Notes: generated by a model not told the origin, from the letters alone. Positions 1 to 8,552 are shown, numbered from the stretch's first letter. The stretch is 64,000 nucleotides of DNA from Clostridia bacterium (GCA_017399175.1 JAFQEE010000042.1:62001-126000); one strand, 5' to 3'. Numbers and translations: made by a program.

Positions 1-2
1 TC

Positions 3-113
3 TATCATACAAGACTTGATACTCCTGAAAAGCTTAACAAGGGTTGTCTTGCTGACTGTTTCGCAGCAAGTGTTAAGGTTCTTGAAATGTTTGATAACGG
101 AGCAAAGCAATAA
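3..113 (+). CDS. C-terminal end of a truncated gene, possibly a metallopeptidase
   Basis: An open frame enters from the left edge and ends at TAA 111-113, giving 36 residues that start YHTRLDTPEK and end EMFDNGAKQ. A YHT...D pattern followed by an amphipathic helix is common at the end of zinc peptidases of the M28/M20 type, and the M28 gene at 42.6 kb has a similar YYHTFHDHADR segment. This is suggestive only. A strong hairpin terminator follows, so the frame is probably a real 3' end. Confidence 0.5.
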   Translation, partial: YHTRLDTPEKLNKGCLADCFAASVKVLEMFDNGAKQ

Positions 114-124
114 AATTATTTTTT

Positions 125-157
125 ACTCCCTTACTATAAATAGTAGGGGAGTTTTTG
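125..157 (+). terminator. Rho-independent terminator after the truncated first gene
   Basis: Arms ACTCCCTTACTA and TAGTAGGGGAGT (125-136, 141-152) with a TAAA loop pair with one G-T wobble and run into a T-rich tract. Confidence 0.85.
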
Positions 158-178
158 TTCATTTTTTGTTAAAAAACA

Positions 179-207
179 TTGAAATAAACATTCTGTTGTG
201 TTATAAT
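179..207 (+). promoter_or_regulatory. Sigma-A promoter of the GPH symporter gene
   Basis: TTGAAA (179-184), a 17-bp spacer and a perfect TATAAT (202-207). A GTTGT...ACAAC inverted pair brackets the -10 box (about 195-213) and could be an operator for a sugar-responsive repressor; that part is inference. Confidence 0.75.
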
Positions 208-237
208 TACAACATTATATTACGAAAGAGGGATTTT

Positions 238-1836
238 ATGAAAATCAATGACCTTTTGCATAAGGTTTATGGCACAAATCCTAATGACCCAAGCAGTCTT
301 CAGCCTAAAGAAGCTATTGCTTATGGTATTGCAGGTTTTGGTCAGAACTTTGTTTGCACAATCATCGGTTCATACCTTACAATTTTCTTGACAGACGCAC
401 TTCTTTTTGGTGCGGAGGGTGTTACAATCGGTACTCTTACAGGTTCAATGGCAGTTGCTTATTTGATGCTTGGTACCCGTATTTTTGACGCTTTCAACGA
501 CCCTATTATGGGCTCAATTGTTGACAGAACAAGAACAAAATGGGGCAAATGTCGTCCTTATCTTAAATGGATGGCTATTCCTATCGCAATTATGACAATT
601 GCTTGTTTCTTACCTGCATTCCAGGCAAAGGCAACATCAACATTTATCATTATTGCAATTGTGTATATTATTTGGTCGGTTGTTTATACTGTTGCGGACG
701 TTCCTTACTGGGGACTTTCAACATGTATGACAAATAATACAGTTGTTCGTGGTAATATGCTTACAATTACACGTCTTCTTTGCACATTGGGTGCAGGTAT
801 AGTAACTGTTTTTGTTCCAATTATTACTGGCGCTGTTACTTCAAAGTTTAAGTACCCAGACACAGAAGCAGGTTTAGCACAGATTGCGGTTGATAAAGCT
901 GACCAGATTTCAAAAATTGTTGCTAATCAAGGTTTAACATTTGAAGAAGCTGCTCAGACATTTGTTGGTACTGTTATCAGTGGACAGGAAATTGCAAACG
1001 CTGATACACTTAAATGGACATATTTTATTTGTGCAGCAGTTCTTGTTGTAATAGCAGTTCCAATGTTCTTCTATGGCTTTAAGCATACAAAAGAACGTTT
1101 TACAGCTGATGATAATCCTCCAAGCCTTGGACACAATCTTAAACTTCTCTTCAAGAATAAAGAACTTCTTCTTATTGTTCTTTCAGGTATTCTTGGCGGT
1201 GCAAGAATGGTTTATACATACACAGGCGGTCTGTACTTCGCAAAATATGTTCTCCAGAACGAAGGTATGTATAGCTTGATTACACTTCTTGTTGTTCCGG
1301 GTGGTCTTGTTGCATCACTTCTTGTTCCGTGGATGTCAAAGAAATTTACAAAGAAATGGGCTTATATTGCAGTACACATCTTTGGTGGTGTTGTAATGGC
1401 AATTATGTACTTTGTTGGATACGACGAACCATGGAAACTTGTTATTGCTGCAATTGCACTTGTTCTTCTCGGTATTCCACAGGGTGTTAACAACATTATC
1501 ACTTATGCTATGATTGGTGATACAGTTGACTATCTTGAATGGAAAACAGGTGAGCGTGGTGAGGGTATCTGCTTCGCTATGCAGACACTTATCAACAAGA
1601 TTGGTATGGCTGTTGGTGCTTTCATTGGTGTTATTTCTTTCGCAGCAGCAGGTATCAATGCTGAAACAGGTTATATCTCAGCAGAAGGTGCACAGACACT
1701 TTGGAATATGCTTGTTCTTTCAGGTGTTATCAGTATGTTTGCTTGTGCAGTTCCAATGTTCTTCTACACAATTACAGAAAAACGTCAGGCTGAAATGATT
1801 GCTGATATTGAATCAAGAAAAGCTAATGCTAAATAA
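238..1836 (+). CDS. GPH-family (MelB-like) sugar:cation symporter
   Basis: A 532-residue polytopic inner-membrane protein. The segment DAFNDPIMGSIVDRTRTKWG (residues about 84-103) followed by RPYL is the hallmark of the glycoside-pentoside-hexuronide:cation symporters, in which aspartates of this region help bind Na+ or H+. About 12 hydrophobic segments are visible. ATG 238 is chosen because GAAAGAGG sits just upstream and the promoter is at 179-207; the frame is open further upstream but that part lies over the terminator. Substrate cannot be told from sequence and no glycosidase is adjacent. It is a single-gene unit between two terminators. Confidence 0.9.
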   Translation: MKINDLLHKVYGTNPNDPSSLQPKEAIAYGIAGFGQNFVCTIIGSYLTIFLTDALLFGAEGVTIGTLTGSMAVAYLMLGTRIFDAFNDPIMGSIVDRTRTKWGKCRPYLKWMAIPIAIMTIACFLPAFQAKATSTFIIIAIVYIIWSVVYTVADVPYWGLSTCMTNNTVVRGNMLTITRLLCTLGAGIVTVFVPIITGAVTSKFKYPDTEAGLAQIAVDKADQISKIVANQGLTFEEAAQTFVGTVISGQEIANADTLKWTYFICAAVLVVIAVPMFFYGFKHTKERFTADDNPPSLGHNLKLLFKNKELLLIVLSGILGGARMVYTYTGGLYFAKYVLQNEGMYSLITLLVVPGGLVASLLVPWMSKKFTKKWAYIAVHIFGGVVMAIMYFVGYDEPWKLVIAAIALVLLGIPQGVNNIITYAMIGDTVDYLEWKTGERGEGICFAMQTLINKIGMAVGAFIGVISFAAAGINAETGYISAEGAQTLWNMLVLSGVISMFACAVPMFFYTITEKRQAEMIADIESRKANAK

Positions 1837-1854
1837 TTAATTTAAAATATCTGG

Positions 1855-1886
1855 ACGGCGGTAGGAAACTATCGCCGTTATTTTTT
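1855..1886 (+). terminator. Terminator after the symporter gene
   Basis: ACGGCGGTAG and CTATCGCCGT arms around a GAAA tetraloop, then TATTTTTT. One G-T pair. Confidence 0.9.
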
Positions 1887-1894
1887 GATGAATT

Positions 1895-2569
1895 ATGAAA
1901 TATAACAATATTGTTAAAGGTGAGTTTGTTGACCGACCTAACAGATTTATTGCAAATGTAATTATTAATAATAAGGTTGAAGTTTGTCATGTTAAAAACA
2001 CAGGAAGATGTAAGGAGTTGCTCGTAAAAGGTAATACAGTTTATTTGCAGAAAAGTGATAATCTAAACAGAAAAACGAAGTATGACCTTATTGCGGTTCT
2101 AAAAGGTAATAGACTTATTAATATGGATAGTCAAGTTGTTAATTTTGTTGCACTTGAATATATTCCAAACCTTTTTGAAAATATTAGACTCATTAAACCT
2201 GAATATAAATATGGTAACTCACGATTTGATATTTATCTTGAAACAGATAATGAAAAGATATTGATTGAGGTTAAGGGTGTAACACTTGAAAATAACGGTG
2301 TAGTACGCTTTCCTGACGCTCCTACGGAACGGGGAGTGAAACATCTCAAAGAATTGCAAAAAGCCGTTACAGGGGGTTACAAAGCCTATGTTATGTTTGT
2401 GGTACAAATGAGCGATGTGAAATACTTTGAACCAAATTCAGAAACTCATCCCGAATTTGCTGAGGAACTTCGAAAAGCAAGAAATAATGGCGTAATTCCT
2501 TTAGCATGTGATTGTGCTGTAACTCCGGATTCAATTGAAATTAGAAAACCAATACTTATTAAGTTATAA
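1895..2569 (+). CDS. sfsA: SfsA family protein (putative nucleic-acid-binding nuclease fold)
   Basis: 224 residues, the usual size for SfsA (sugar fermentation stimulation protein). It has the N-terminal OB-like part (RPNRFIANV, residues 14-22; HVKNTGRC, 32-39) and the PD-(D/E)XK-like core: RFDIYLE with D112, then EVKG with E126 and K128, and the conserved FPDAPTERG at 139-147. The family was named from E. coli maltose-metabolism phenotypes; its biochemical role is still poorly defined. It begins 9 bp after the T-tract of the preceding terminator, so it needs its own promoter or read-through. Confidence 0.93.
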   Translation: MKYNNIVKGEFVDRPNRFIANVIINNKVEVCHVKNTGRCKELLVKGNTVYLQKSDNLNRKTKYDLIAVLKGNRLINMDSQVVNFVALEYIPNLFENIRLIKPEYKYGNSRFDIYLETDNEKILIEVKGVTLENNGVVRFPDAPTERGVKHLKELQKAVTGGYKAYVMFVVQMSDVKYFEPNSETHPEFAEELRKARNNGVIPLACDCAVTPDSIEIRKPILIKL

Positions 2570-2574
2570 AAAAT

Positions 2575-2600
2575 ATGCCGTAGTCGTTTGACTACGGCAT
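2575..2600. terminator. Bidirectional terminator between sfsA and the decarboxylase operon
   Basis: Perfect 11-bp arms ATGCCGTAGTC/GACTACGGCAT with a GTTT loop. On the minus strand it is followed by ATTTTTT, so it mainly serves the decarboxylase operon; it also lies right after the sfsA stop. Confidence 0.9.
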
Positions 2601-2624
2601 TACTTATATGTTTATGTGTTTGGA

Positions 2625-3809
2625 TTAACCGAATTGTGAGAGCAAGAAACCTGCTGCGACAGCAGAACCAATAACACCTGCAACGTTAGGACCCATTGCG
2701 TGCATTAAAAGGAAGTTTGAAGGATTGTATTTTCTGCCTTCTGTCTGTGATACACGAGCAGCCATAGGAACAGCAGAAACACCAGCTGAACCGATAAGTG
2801 GGTTAACTTTACCGCCTGTTACAATGTTCATAACTTTAGCGAAGATTACACCACCTGCTGTTGAGAATGCGAATGCAAGTAAGCCGATACCAATAACAAG
2901 TAATGTTTTCTTGTTAAGGAATGCAGAACCTTCTGCAGTAGCACCAACAGTTGTGCCGAGTAAGATTGTAACAATGTTACAAAGTGAATTCTGTGCAGTA
3001 TCTGAAAGTCTGTCAGTAAGTCCGCTTTCTTTGAAAAGGTTACCAAGCATAAGGAAACCGAGAAGGGGAGCAACTGATGGAAGAATAAGAACACAGATAA
3101 CTGTAACAACGATTGGGAAAATAATCTTTTCAGCTTTACTAACTGTTCTTAGCTGATTCATCTTGATTTCGCGTTCTTTTTTAGTTGTGAGCATTTTCAT
3201 AATCGGTGGCTGGATAAGAGGAATAAGAGCCATATATGAATATGCTGCAACTGCGATTGAACCTAAAAGATGAGGAGCAAGCTTGCCTGTAAGGAAAATT
3301 GCAGTAGGACCGTCCGCACCACCGATAATAGCGATTGAAGCAGCTTCTTCAGGTGTGAACTGACCTGAAAGCATAGCTACTGTAAATGCAACGTAAATAC
3401 CTAACTGTGCAGCAGCACCAAGTAAAAGGCTTGATGGGTTAGCAAGGAGAGGACCGAAGTCTGTCATTGCACCAACACCCATAAAGATAAGACATGGGAA
3501 AATACTTGATTTAACACCTGCATAAATCAGTCTTAGTACACCTGTGTTGTACCAATGTGCATCAGGGTCTAAATATGGATTATTATCGCCAACAAACGAC
3601 ATGTTTGTCGGGTCAGCCATAATTTCAGGATAAATATTAACGAGAAGCATGCCAAAAGCGATTGGGATTAAAAGTAATGGTTCAAACTTCTTAACTATCG
3701 CAAAATAGAAAAGAACAATTGAAACAAGTATCATAACCCAGTTTTGCCATGGAAGGTTAACAAAATTTGATTGATTAAAAAGCTCAATAAGAGCGTTTAT
3801 AATTTGCAT
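2625..3809 (-). CDS. oadB: Na+-pumping decarboxylase beta subunit (OadB/GcdB/MmdB family)
   Basis: 394 residues, strongly hydrophobic. This membrane subunit decarboxylates carboxybiotin and couples it to Na+ export. The conserved GGADGPTAIFLTGKLAPHL stretch near the middle carries the aspartate that in characterised pumps takes part in Na+ and proton movement. It is the last gene of the operon, 17 bp after the biotin-carrier gene. The beta subunits of oxaloacetate, glutaconyl-CoA and methylmalonyl-CoA decarboxylases are alike; the substrate is assigned from the alpha subunit at 4885-6267. Confidence 0.93.
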   Translation of the reverse strand: MQIINALIELFNQSNFVNLPWQNWVMILVSIVLFYFAIVKKFEPLLLIPIAFGMLLVNIYPEIMADPTNMSFVGDNNPYLDPDAHWYNTGVLRLIYAGVKSSIFPCLIFMGVGAMTDFGPLLANPSSLLLGAAAQLGIYVAFTVAMLSGQFTPEEAASIAIIGGADGPTAIFLTGKLAPHLLGSIAVAAYSYMALIPLIQPPIMKMLTTKKEREIKMNQLRTVSKAEKIIFPIVVTVICVLILPSVAPLLGFLMLGNLFKESGLTDRLSDTAQNSLCNIVTILLGTTVGATAEGSAFLNKKTLLVIGIGLLAFAFSTAGGVIFAKVMNIVTGGKVNPLIGSAGVSAVPMAARVSQTEGRKYNPSNFLLMHAMGPNVAGVIGSAVAAGFLLSQFG

Positions 3810-3826
3810 GTTATGCCTCCTCTGAA

Positions 3827-4252
3827 TTAACCGAGAACAGCAAGAACTTCGTCAGTAGCAACTGATGCACCTTTTGTAGCAATAACCTGCTTAACTGTAC
3901 CAGAACATGGAGCAACGATTTCGTTTTCCATTTTCATAGCTTCAAGAACGAAAAGAACATCACCTTCGTTAACAGACTGACCTGCAGAAACGTTAACTGC
4001 AAGAACTGTACCCGGCATTGGAGCTACAACCTTTGTTCCGTCACCAACAGCAACAGGAGCAGGTGCAGCTGCAGGAGCAGCAGGTGCTTCAACAGCAGGA
4101 GCAGGAGCCGCAACAGGTGCTGCTACAGGAGCAACAGGAGCAGCAACAACCACAGGAGCTGCTGATGGAACAACAGCAGTAACAACTGCTTCGTTAAGTT
4201 CGTTTACTTCAACTTCATAATCATTTCCATTTAATGTAACTACGTATTTCAT
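3827..4252 (-). CDS. Biotin carboxyl carrier subunit of the decarboxylase
   Basis: 141 residues: an N-terminal stretch, an Ala/Pro/Val-rich flexible linker (about 24-68) and a C-terminal biotinyl-lipoyl domain. The biotinylation motif EAMKM puts biotin on Lys107. The swinging arm carries CO2 from the carboxyltransferase (4885-6267) to the membrane subunit (2625-3809). In many bacteria this domain is fused to the alpha subunit; here it is separate, matching the alpha subunit's short length. Biotin would be attached by the BirA encoded at 60.7 kb. Confidence 0.95.
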   Translation of the reverse strand: MKYVVTLNGNDYEVEVNELNEAVVTAVVPSAAPVVVAAPVAPVAAPVAAPAPAVEAPAAPAAAPAPVAVGDGTKVVAPMPGTVLAVNVSAGQSVNEGDVLFVLEAMKMENEIVAPCSGTVKQVIATKGASVATDEVLAVLG

Positions 4253-4266
4253 TTTAATATTCTCCT

Positions 4267-4872
4267 TTATTTTTCAATGAGTTTAATTGATTTAAATGCA
4301 AGTCTGTCGAGAGGAATTCCCGATTCTTTGCTTGTAAGTGCCATTACTTTAACTGCAGTTTCTTCGTCAGTTTTGTAAAGTTCAGGTGTATCGCAAAGCT
4401 TGATTGACTTGAAAACAAGTCTTTCGAGAGGAATACCTGTCTGATGGCTTACAATAGCCATAATTGATGCTGCTGTTTTATAGTCAGTTTTATAAAGTTC
4501 AAGAGAGTCATCAAGTTTAATTGAACTGAAGTTAAGTCTTTCAAGTGGAATACCACTTTCGTGACTGATAATAGCCATAATTGATGCTGCTGTTTTATAA
4601 TCAGTTCTGTAAAGTGTAACACCGTTTGAATGTTGAACAGGAGTAGGTGAAGGAGTTTCTACAGGTACAGAAACAGGAGAAGAAGTTTCAACAGACTTTT
4701 TGATTGGCTTTTCTTCAGTTATATTTTTTACTTTTGTACCTTTTTTACTACCACCTTCAACAGCCTGAACAACTTTTGAAAGCATTACAATGATAACTGC
4801 AAGAAGAATAAGAATTATTAAAACGACAATAAAACCTGTAGCAGAAACACTAAGAATTTCTGGTAATGTCAT
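4267..4872 (-). CDS. OadG-like small subunit with three 39-residue C-terminal repeats
   Basis: 201 residues. One N-terminal membrane span (about 11-35), a charged and Pro/Ser/Thr-rich linker (40-85), then three repeats with an exact 39-residue period starting at LYRTD 87, LYKTD 126 and LYKTD 165. Each contains an AA-IMAI-like helix, SGIPL or TGIPL, and a closing SIKL. The position between alpha and carrier genes and the single N-terminal anchor fit the gamma/delta subunit that holds the complex at the membrane. A single copy of such a repeat is, as I recall, usual in clostridial OadG proteins; three copies look unusual. Confidence 0.8.
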   Translation of the reverse strand: MTLPEILSVSATGFIVVLIILILLAVIIVMLSKVVQAVEGGSKKGTKVKNITEEKPIKKSVETSSPVSVPVETPSPTPVQHSNGVTLYRTDYKTAASIMAIISHESGIPLERLNFSSIKLDDSLELYKTDYKTAASIMAIVSHQTGIPLERLVFKSIKLCDTPELYKTDEETAVKVMALTSKESGIPLDRLAFKSIKLIEK

Positions 4873-4884
4873 TTTATGTCCTCC

Positions 4885-6267
4885 TTAGTCAACTCTCTTG
4901 ATTGAATATTTGAATGTGTTCTTTTCTTTTTCAGCTCTTGCTTCAAAGAATTTTTCAGCCTGAGCAGGGAATGCAATGTAAGAAAGAACATCTTCGTCAC
5001 ATTTAGCTACATCGCCAAGTTCTGACTTTGTCTGTTCAAATGCAGGCTCAAGTGTGTCAGCAAAACGACATTTAATCGGCTCATCATCACCAAGCACCTT
5101 CTTCTGAAGGTCAGCGTCGATTTCACCGGGAGCCTTACCGTATTCACCCTTGATGTATGCTTTGATTTCCTTTGAAATGTTCTTGTATCTTTCACCAACA
5201 AGTACATTTGTAACAGCCTGATTACCAACCATCTGGCTGAGAGGAGTAACAAGTGGAGGATAACCCATATCCTTACGAACCTGAGGAATTTCAAGAAGTG
5301 CTTCTTCCATTCTGTCAAGAGCGTTCATATCTTCAAGGTTTGCCATCATATTTGAAAGCATACCGCCGGGAACCTTATATGTCAAAGCATCTGTATCAGT
5401 TACAAGTGCTTTTGGTTTTAAAAGTCCTGAAGCAAGATACTGGTCACGAAGCGGCTTGAAGTGGTCATTAACTGCTTTCAATGCATCTCTGTCAAGACCT
5501 GTTTCGTATCCAAGACCTGTAAGAGCATCATGAATTGTTTCTGTTGCAGGTTGTGCAGTACCGCCTGAGAAACAAGAAGTTGCTGTGTCAATAATATCGC
5601 AACCTGCTTCAACTGCCTTAAGGATTGTCATATAAGCCATACCTGTTGTGCAGTGAGTATGAAGAATAACCGGCATTTCAGGCATTGCATCCTTAATTGC
5701 ACCAACAAGGTCCTTTGCTTCAACAGGAGTCATAACGCCTGCCATATCCTTAATACAAATTGTTGAACAACCCATTGCCTTCATTTCTTTACAAAGAGCA
5801 ACATAGTTCTCAAGTGTGTGAACAGGGCTTGTTGTATAAGAAATAGCACCTGATGCAATTGCACCGTTTTTAATTGTTTCGTCAACTGCTACCTGAATGT
5901 TACGAACATCGTTAAGTGCATCGAAAATTCTGATAACATCAATACCATTTTCAATACTCTTTTTAATGAACATTCTGACAACATCATCCGGGTAGTGCTT
6001 ATAGCCTAAAAGGTTCTGACCACGAAGAAGCATCTGAAGCTTTGTATCAGGACACTTAGCTTTGATGTTACGAAGTCTTACCCATGGGTCTTCATTAAGG
6101 TAACGAAGACATGAGTCAAATGTAGCACCGCCCCAGCATTCAAGAGAATAGTAACCTGCCTTATTGAGCTTTTCAAGAGCCGGTTCAAAATCTGCAAACG
6201 GCATTCTTGTTGCAATAAGTGACTGGTTGGCATCTCTCAATACGGTTTCTGTAAACTGTACTTTCAT
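4885..6267 (-). CDS. oadA: Oxaloacetate decarboxylase alpha subunit (carboxyltransferase)
   Basis: 460 residues, a TIM-barrel carboxyltransferase moving carboxylate from oxaloacetate to biotin. Signature parts: ETVLRDANQSLIATRM at the N-terminus (metal-binding Asp), LLRGQNLLGY, CIKDMAG with the lysine that is carbamylated in the family, and HTHCTTGMAYMT (metal-binding His-x-His). It stops where family members fused to a biotin domain would continue, matching the separate carrier gene. First gene of the operon; a GGAGG site precedes ATG 6267. Pyruvate carboxylase subunit B is the alternative, but the linked Na+-pump beta subunit favours decarboxylase. Confidence 0.93.
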   Translation of the reverse strand: MKVQFTETVLRDANQSLIATRMPFADFEPALEKLNKAGYYSLECWGGATFDSCLRYLNEDPWVRLRNIKAKCPDTKLQMLLRGQNLLGYKHYPDDVVRMFIKKSIENGIDVIRIFDALNDVRNIQVAVDETIKNGAIASGAISYTTSPVHTLENYVALCKEMKAMGCSTICIKDMAGVMTPVEAKDLVGAIKDAMPEMPVILHTHCTTGMAYMTILKAVEAGCDIIDTATSCFSGGTAQPATETIHDALTGLGYETGLDRDALKAVNDHFKPLRDQYLASGLLKPKALVTDTDALTYKVPGGMLSNMMANLEDMNALDRMEEALLEIPQVRKDMGYPPLVTPLSQMVGNQAVTNVLVGERYKNISKEIKAYIKGEYGKAPGEIDADLQKKVLGDDEPIKCRFADTLEPAFEQTKSELGDVAKCDEDVLSYIAFPAQAEKFFEARAEKEKNTFKYSIKRVD

Positions 6268-6338
6268 AGTTTTTTGCCTCCAAACACAAGTAATTAATAC
6301 ATAAAATACAAATTATCCCAATTTAATGTATTGTGATA

Positions 6339-6367
6339 ATTATACATTATAATTGTAGTATTATCAA
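6339..6367 (-). promoter_or_regulatory. Sigma-A promoter of the decarboxylase operon
   Basis: On the minus strand TTGATA (6367-6362), a 17-bp spacer and perfect TATAAT (6344-6339), about 72 bp before oadA. Confidence 0.8.
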
Positions 6368-6405
6368 TAGAAAAGAAATAATAAAATAATTTTTGTAAGA
6401 ATAAC

Positions 6406-6435
6406 GAAAAAAGGCATCGAAAAATGCCTTTTTTT
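6406..6435 (-). terminator. Terminator of the TauE/SafE pair
   Basis: AAAAAAGGCAT and ATGCCTTTTTTT arms around a short CGAAAA loop. It separates the permease pair from the downstream decarboxylase promoter. Confidence 0.85.
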
Positions 6436-6445
6436 GTCAACAAAT

Positions 6446-6820
6446 CTATATATTTTTTCTTGATTTTATTTGATTGAATATTGAATACAAACCAATACAA
6501 ATAAGGAATACACCAAATATATGAGAAAGTTGTTCTGATTTGAATAATGTCAAGAAATTACTTGCAATAATTGAACCGATAATACCACCTGAAATAACAG
6601 GTAAAATAGTCTTAATTTTAATTTGTTTTTTAAAAAAGTAAATTGCTGTTGCAAGTATGGCGCAAGGGATAAAAAAGATTAAATTTGTGCCTTGTGCTGT
6701 TATTTGAGGTGTATTTGTAAATAGTGCAAGATAAATAATCAATACACCGCCACCACCGAAGCCCATTGAGCCGATTAAACCCGATAGAAATCCTGCAATT
6801 ATTGGAACAATATAATTCAT
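6446..6820 (-). CDS. TauE/SafE-type permease, C-terminal half-size protein
   Basis: 124 residues with about four membrane spans. Its start MNYIVPIIAGFLSGLIGSMG with the following FGGGGVLI is the glycine-rich opening of a TauE/SafE (DUF81) repeat. Full-length exporters have two such repeats in about 250 residues; here the second repeat is its own gene. ATG 6820 is chosen because it forms an ATGA overlap with the stop of the preceding gene and has AGG 10 nt upstream. The two halves are probably made together and dimerise. The substrate (sulfite, sulfonate or another anion) is unknown. Confidence 0.8.
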   Translation of the reverse strand: MNYIVPIIAGFLSGLIGSMGFGGGGVLIIYLALFTNTPQITAQGTNLIFFIPCAILATAIYFFKKQIKIKTILPVISGGIIGSIIASNFLTLFKSEQLSHIFGVFLICIGLYSIFNQIKSRKNI

Positions 6821-7167
6821 TTGAATAATAACCTCATTCCTGCCCAAATAATAAAACCTGCAAACAGTATTGTCAGAGTTTTATTTGATATTCTTTTGAT
6901 GAAAAATGTTCCTGCGATACTACCGACTAATCCCGGTATCAAATATACGTAAACATCAGAAATTTTTACATCCCCATTTTGAATATAAATATAAGCACTT
7001 ACTATTGAAACCGGCAATATAGTTGCAACAGCATTGATTTGAGCCTCTTTTTGACTCATTCCTATTTTTTTATAAAAAGGAACAGTCAACATTCCTCCAC
7101 CTGCACCGAGCATTATATTCACAACTCCAATTAAAGTTCCATATAATAATTTTTTAACTCTACCCAT
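6817..7167 (-). CDS. TauE/SafE-type permease, N-terminal half-size protein
   Basis: 116 residues with about four membrane spans. GTLIGVVNIMLGAGGGMLTVPFY is the first-repeat signature of TauE/SafE permeases, with NAVATILPVS downstream. It ends with TGA inside the start of the next gene (ATGA), which implies translational coupling. The pair is divergent from an XRE regulator at 7362, with the shared region holding two palindromes. Confidence 0.8.
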   Translation of the reverse strand: MGRVKKLLYGTLIGVVNIMLGAGGGMLTVPFYKKIGMSQKEAQINAVATILPVSIVSAYIYIQNGDVKISDVYVYLIPGLVGSIAGTFFIKRISNKTLTILFAGFIIWAGMRLLFK

Positions 7168-7264
7168 AATTACACCTCATTAAATTATTTCATTTCCTTT
7201 TGTTTTTATCCGTTAATTTGTGTTAGAATATATACTAAACAAATAATTGAACAATTCTACCAAT

Positions 7265-7281
7265 GATTGAATTTATTTCAA
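7265..7281. promoter_or_regulatory. Palindrome in the shared TauE/XRE control region
   Basis: ATTGAA-TTTAT-TTCAAT: perfect 6-bp arms about 12 bp upstream of the XRE gene's -35 box. It could be an operator for either direction. Confidence 0.35.
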
Positions 7282-7292
7282 TGAATGAGTTA

Positions 7293-7338
7293 TTGTATCA
7301 GGCTTATTTTTCAGATATTATTAAGATGTAACGTTACA
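7293..7338 (+). promoter_or_regulatory. Promoter of the first XRE gene with a palindrome at the start site
   Basis: TTGTAT (7293-7298), 17-bp spacer, TATTAT (7316-7321). The perfect 12-bp palindrome TGTAACGTTACA (7327-7338) falls where transcription should begin, a position typical of autorepressor operators. Confidence 0.6.
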
Positions 7339-7361
7339 GAAATAATATGAGGTGATAAACT

Positions 7362-8456
7362 ATGACAATCTATTTTGGAGAAAATATAAAAAAATTACGA
7401 AAAGAAAAAGAACTTACTCAAGAAACTCTTGCCGAATTTTTAGGAGTATCATTTCAGGCAGTCAGCAAATGGGAAAGGGGAGAAACTTATCCTGATATAA
7501 CTATGCTTCCTGTAATTTCTTCTTTTTTCAATGTGTCAATTGATGAGTTGCTCGGTGTTAACAGAGTTGAGGATGACGCAGAAATCATCAAAGAACTTGA
7601 AGCTTATGATAATCTCACAGATGAAAAATTAAAACTGGAAATAATAAACAGACTTAAGGAAAAGTTCCCTAATGATTTCCGTATTCTTTTAAGAAATATG
7701 ACTTCCCTTGTTCATTTCAAAGAAAAAACACCCGAAAATGTTGCAAAAATAATTGCAATATATGAAAACATTAAGCAGAACTGTAACAATGACAAAATAC
7801 GCATTTCTGCAAAAAGACATATTGCCGAACTCTATAAAGAACTTTCAGAGAAAGAAGGTAGCGGCATAACCTTTGAGGACTGTGAAAAAATCATAAAAGA
7901 AATGCCGAGAATGAGAGATGGACAAGAAATGTTCTGTTTTTATTATCCTGAAAACTATCCGAATGGCGATGAGATAATAATGAACACTCTTGAAGAACAA
8001 TTCTTACTGCTCAATACAGTTTATTCTCATTATTTTCATTATAACGGCTTTTTCTATGACAGAAACTTCTCTGACGAATGGGTTATTTCAGCTTCCAAAA
8101 CAGAACTCGACTTTTTGAATTTCGTATATGATGATGGACATTATGGTAAAATGTGGCGTACAGTCATATATAATTACGGACATTTAGCTGTGAGATATTT
8201 CAAACTCGGTGATAATGCTAATGCATTTGATAACTTTAGAAAAATGTGCGAACTTGCTATCAAGTTTGACAATATGGACAGAATAACAACGATGCACTCA
8301 GTAATGTTTGAGGGCAAGGAGTTTGACAAGCATACCCTTGGCAGTACATATATTGCAAAAATGCAAGCTAAGGAACTTCTTATAGAAAAATATCCGTTAA
8401 CTGATGAATTCAAATCTACATCTGAATTTCAACAAATTATTAGTATGTTAGATTAA
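7362..8456 (+). CDS. XRE-family regulator with large C-terminal sensing domain
   Basis: 364 residues. Residues about 5-60 are a Cro/C1-type helix-turn-helix (IKKLRKEKELTQETLAEFLG, then SFQAVSKWERGETYPDI), with the usual SIDELLGV end. The remaining 300 residues are alpha-helical and TPR-like, with no recognised enzyme motif. GAGGTGAT gives a good ribosome site. It is followed by a paralogue at 8623 that is nearly identical in the DNA-binding part and diverged in the C-terminal part. Targets probably include its own promoter palindrome and perhaps the divergent permease pair. Confidence 0.85.
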   Translation: MTIYFGENIKKLRKEKELTQETLAEFLGVSFQAVSKWERGETYPDITMLPVISSFFNVSIDELLGVNRVEDDAEIIKELEAYDNLTDEKLKLEIINRLKEKFPNDFRILLRNMTSLVHFKEKTPENVAKIIAIYENIKQNCNNDKIRISAKRHIAELYKELSEKEGSGITFEDCEKIIKEMPRMRDGQEMFCFYYPENYPNGDEIIMNTLEEQFLLLNTVYSHYFHYNGFFYDRNFSDEWVISASKTELDFLNFVYDDGHYGKMWRTVIYNYGHLAVRYFKLGDNANAFDNFRKMCELAIKFDNMDRITTMHSVMFEGKEFDKHTLGSTYIAKMQAKELLIEKYPLTDEFKSTSEFQQIISMLD

Positions 8457-8462
8457 AAAATC

Positions 8463-8490
8463 TGTAGGGGCAGGTCTTAAGTGCCAGCCT
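8463..8490. repeat. Degenerate TGTAGGGG-type intergenic palindrome, copy 1
   Basis: TGTAGGGGCAGGTCTTAAG followed by TGCCAGCCTG just after the first XRE gene. It shares the TGTAGGG head and a GC-rich inverted core with the units at 9722-9747 and 17885-17911, but its arms have decayed. Confidence 0.5.
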
Positions 8491-8523
8491 GATACTGTAA
8501 ATCATATTAATAGAATATTTCGC

Positions 8524-8552
8524 TTTACACGGGAATTTTATTCACCTATAAT
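8524..8552 (+). promoter_or_regulatory. Promoter of the second XRE gene
   Basis: TTTACA (8524-8529), 17-bp spacer and TATAAT (8547-8552). The -10 box lies inside the left arm of the inverted repeat 8542-8617. Confidence 0.7.

Noticed and set aside
16..237. N-terminal extension of the GPH symporter
   Set aside because: The frame is open but covers a terminator and a perfect promoter; the true start is ATG 238.
2625..6267. Methylmalonyl-CoA or glutaconyl-CoA decarboxylase
   Set aside because: The alpha subunit is the pyruvate-carboxylase-type carboxyltransferase with the DANQS motif and not a CoA-ester carboxyltransferase.
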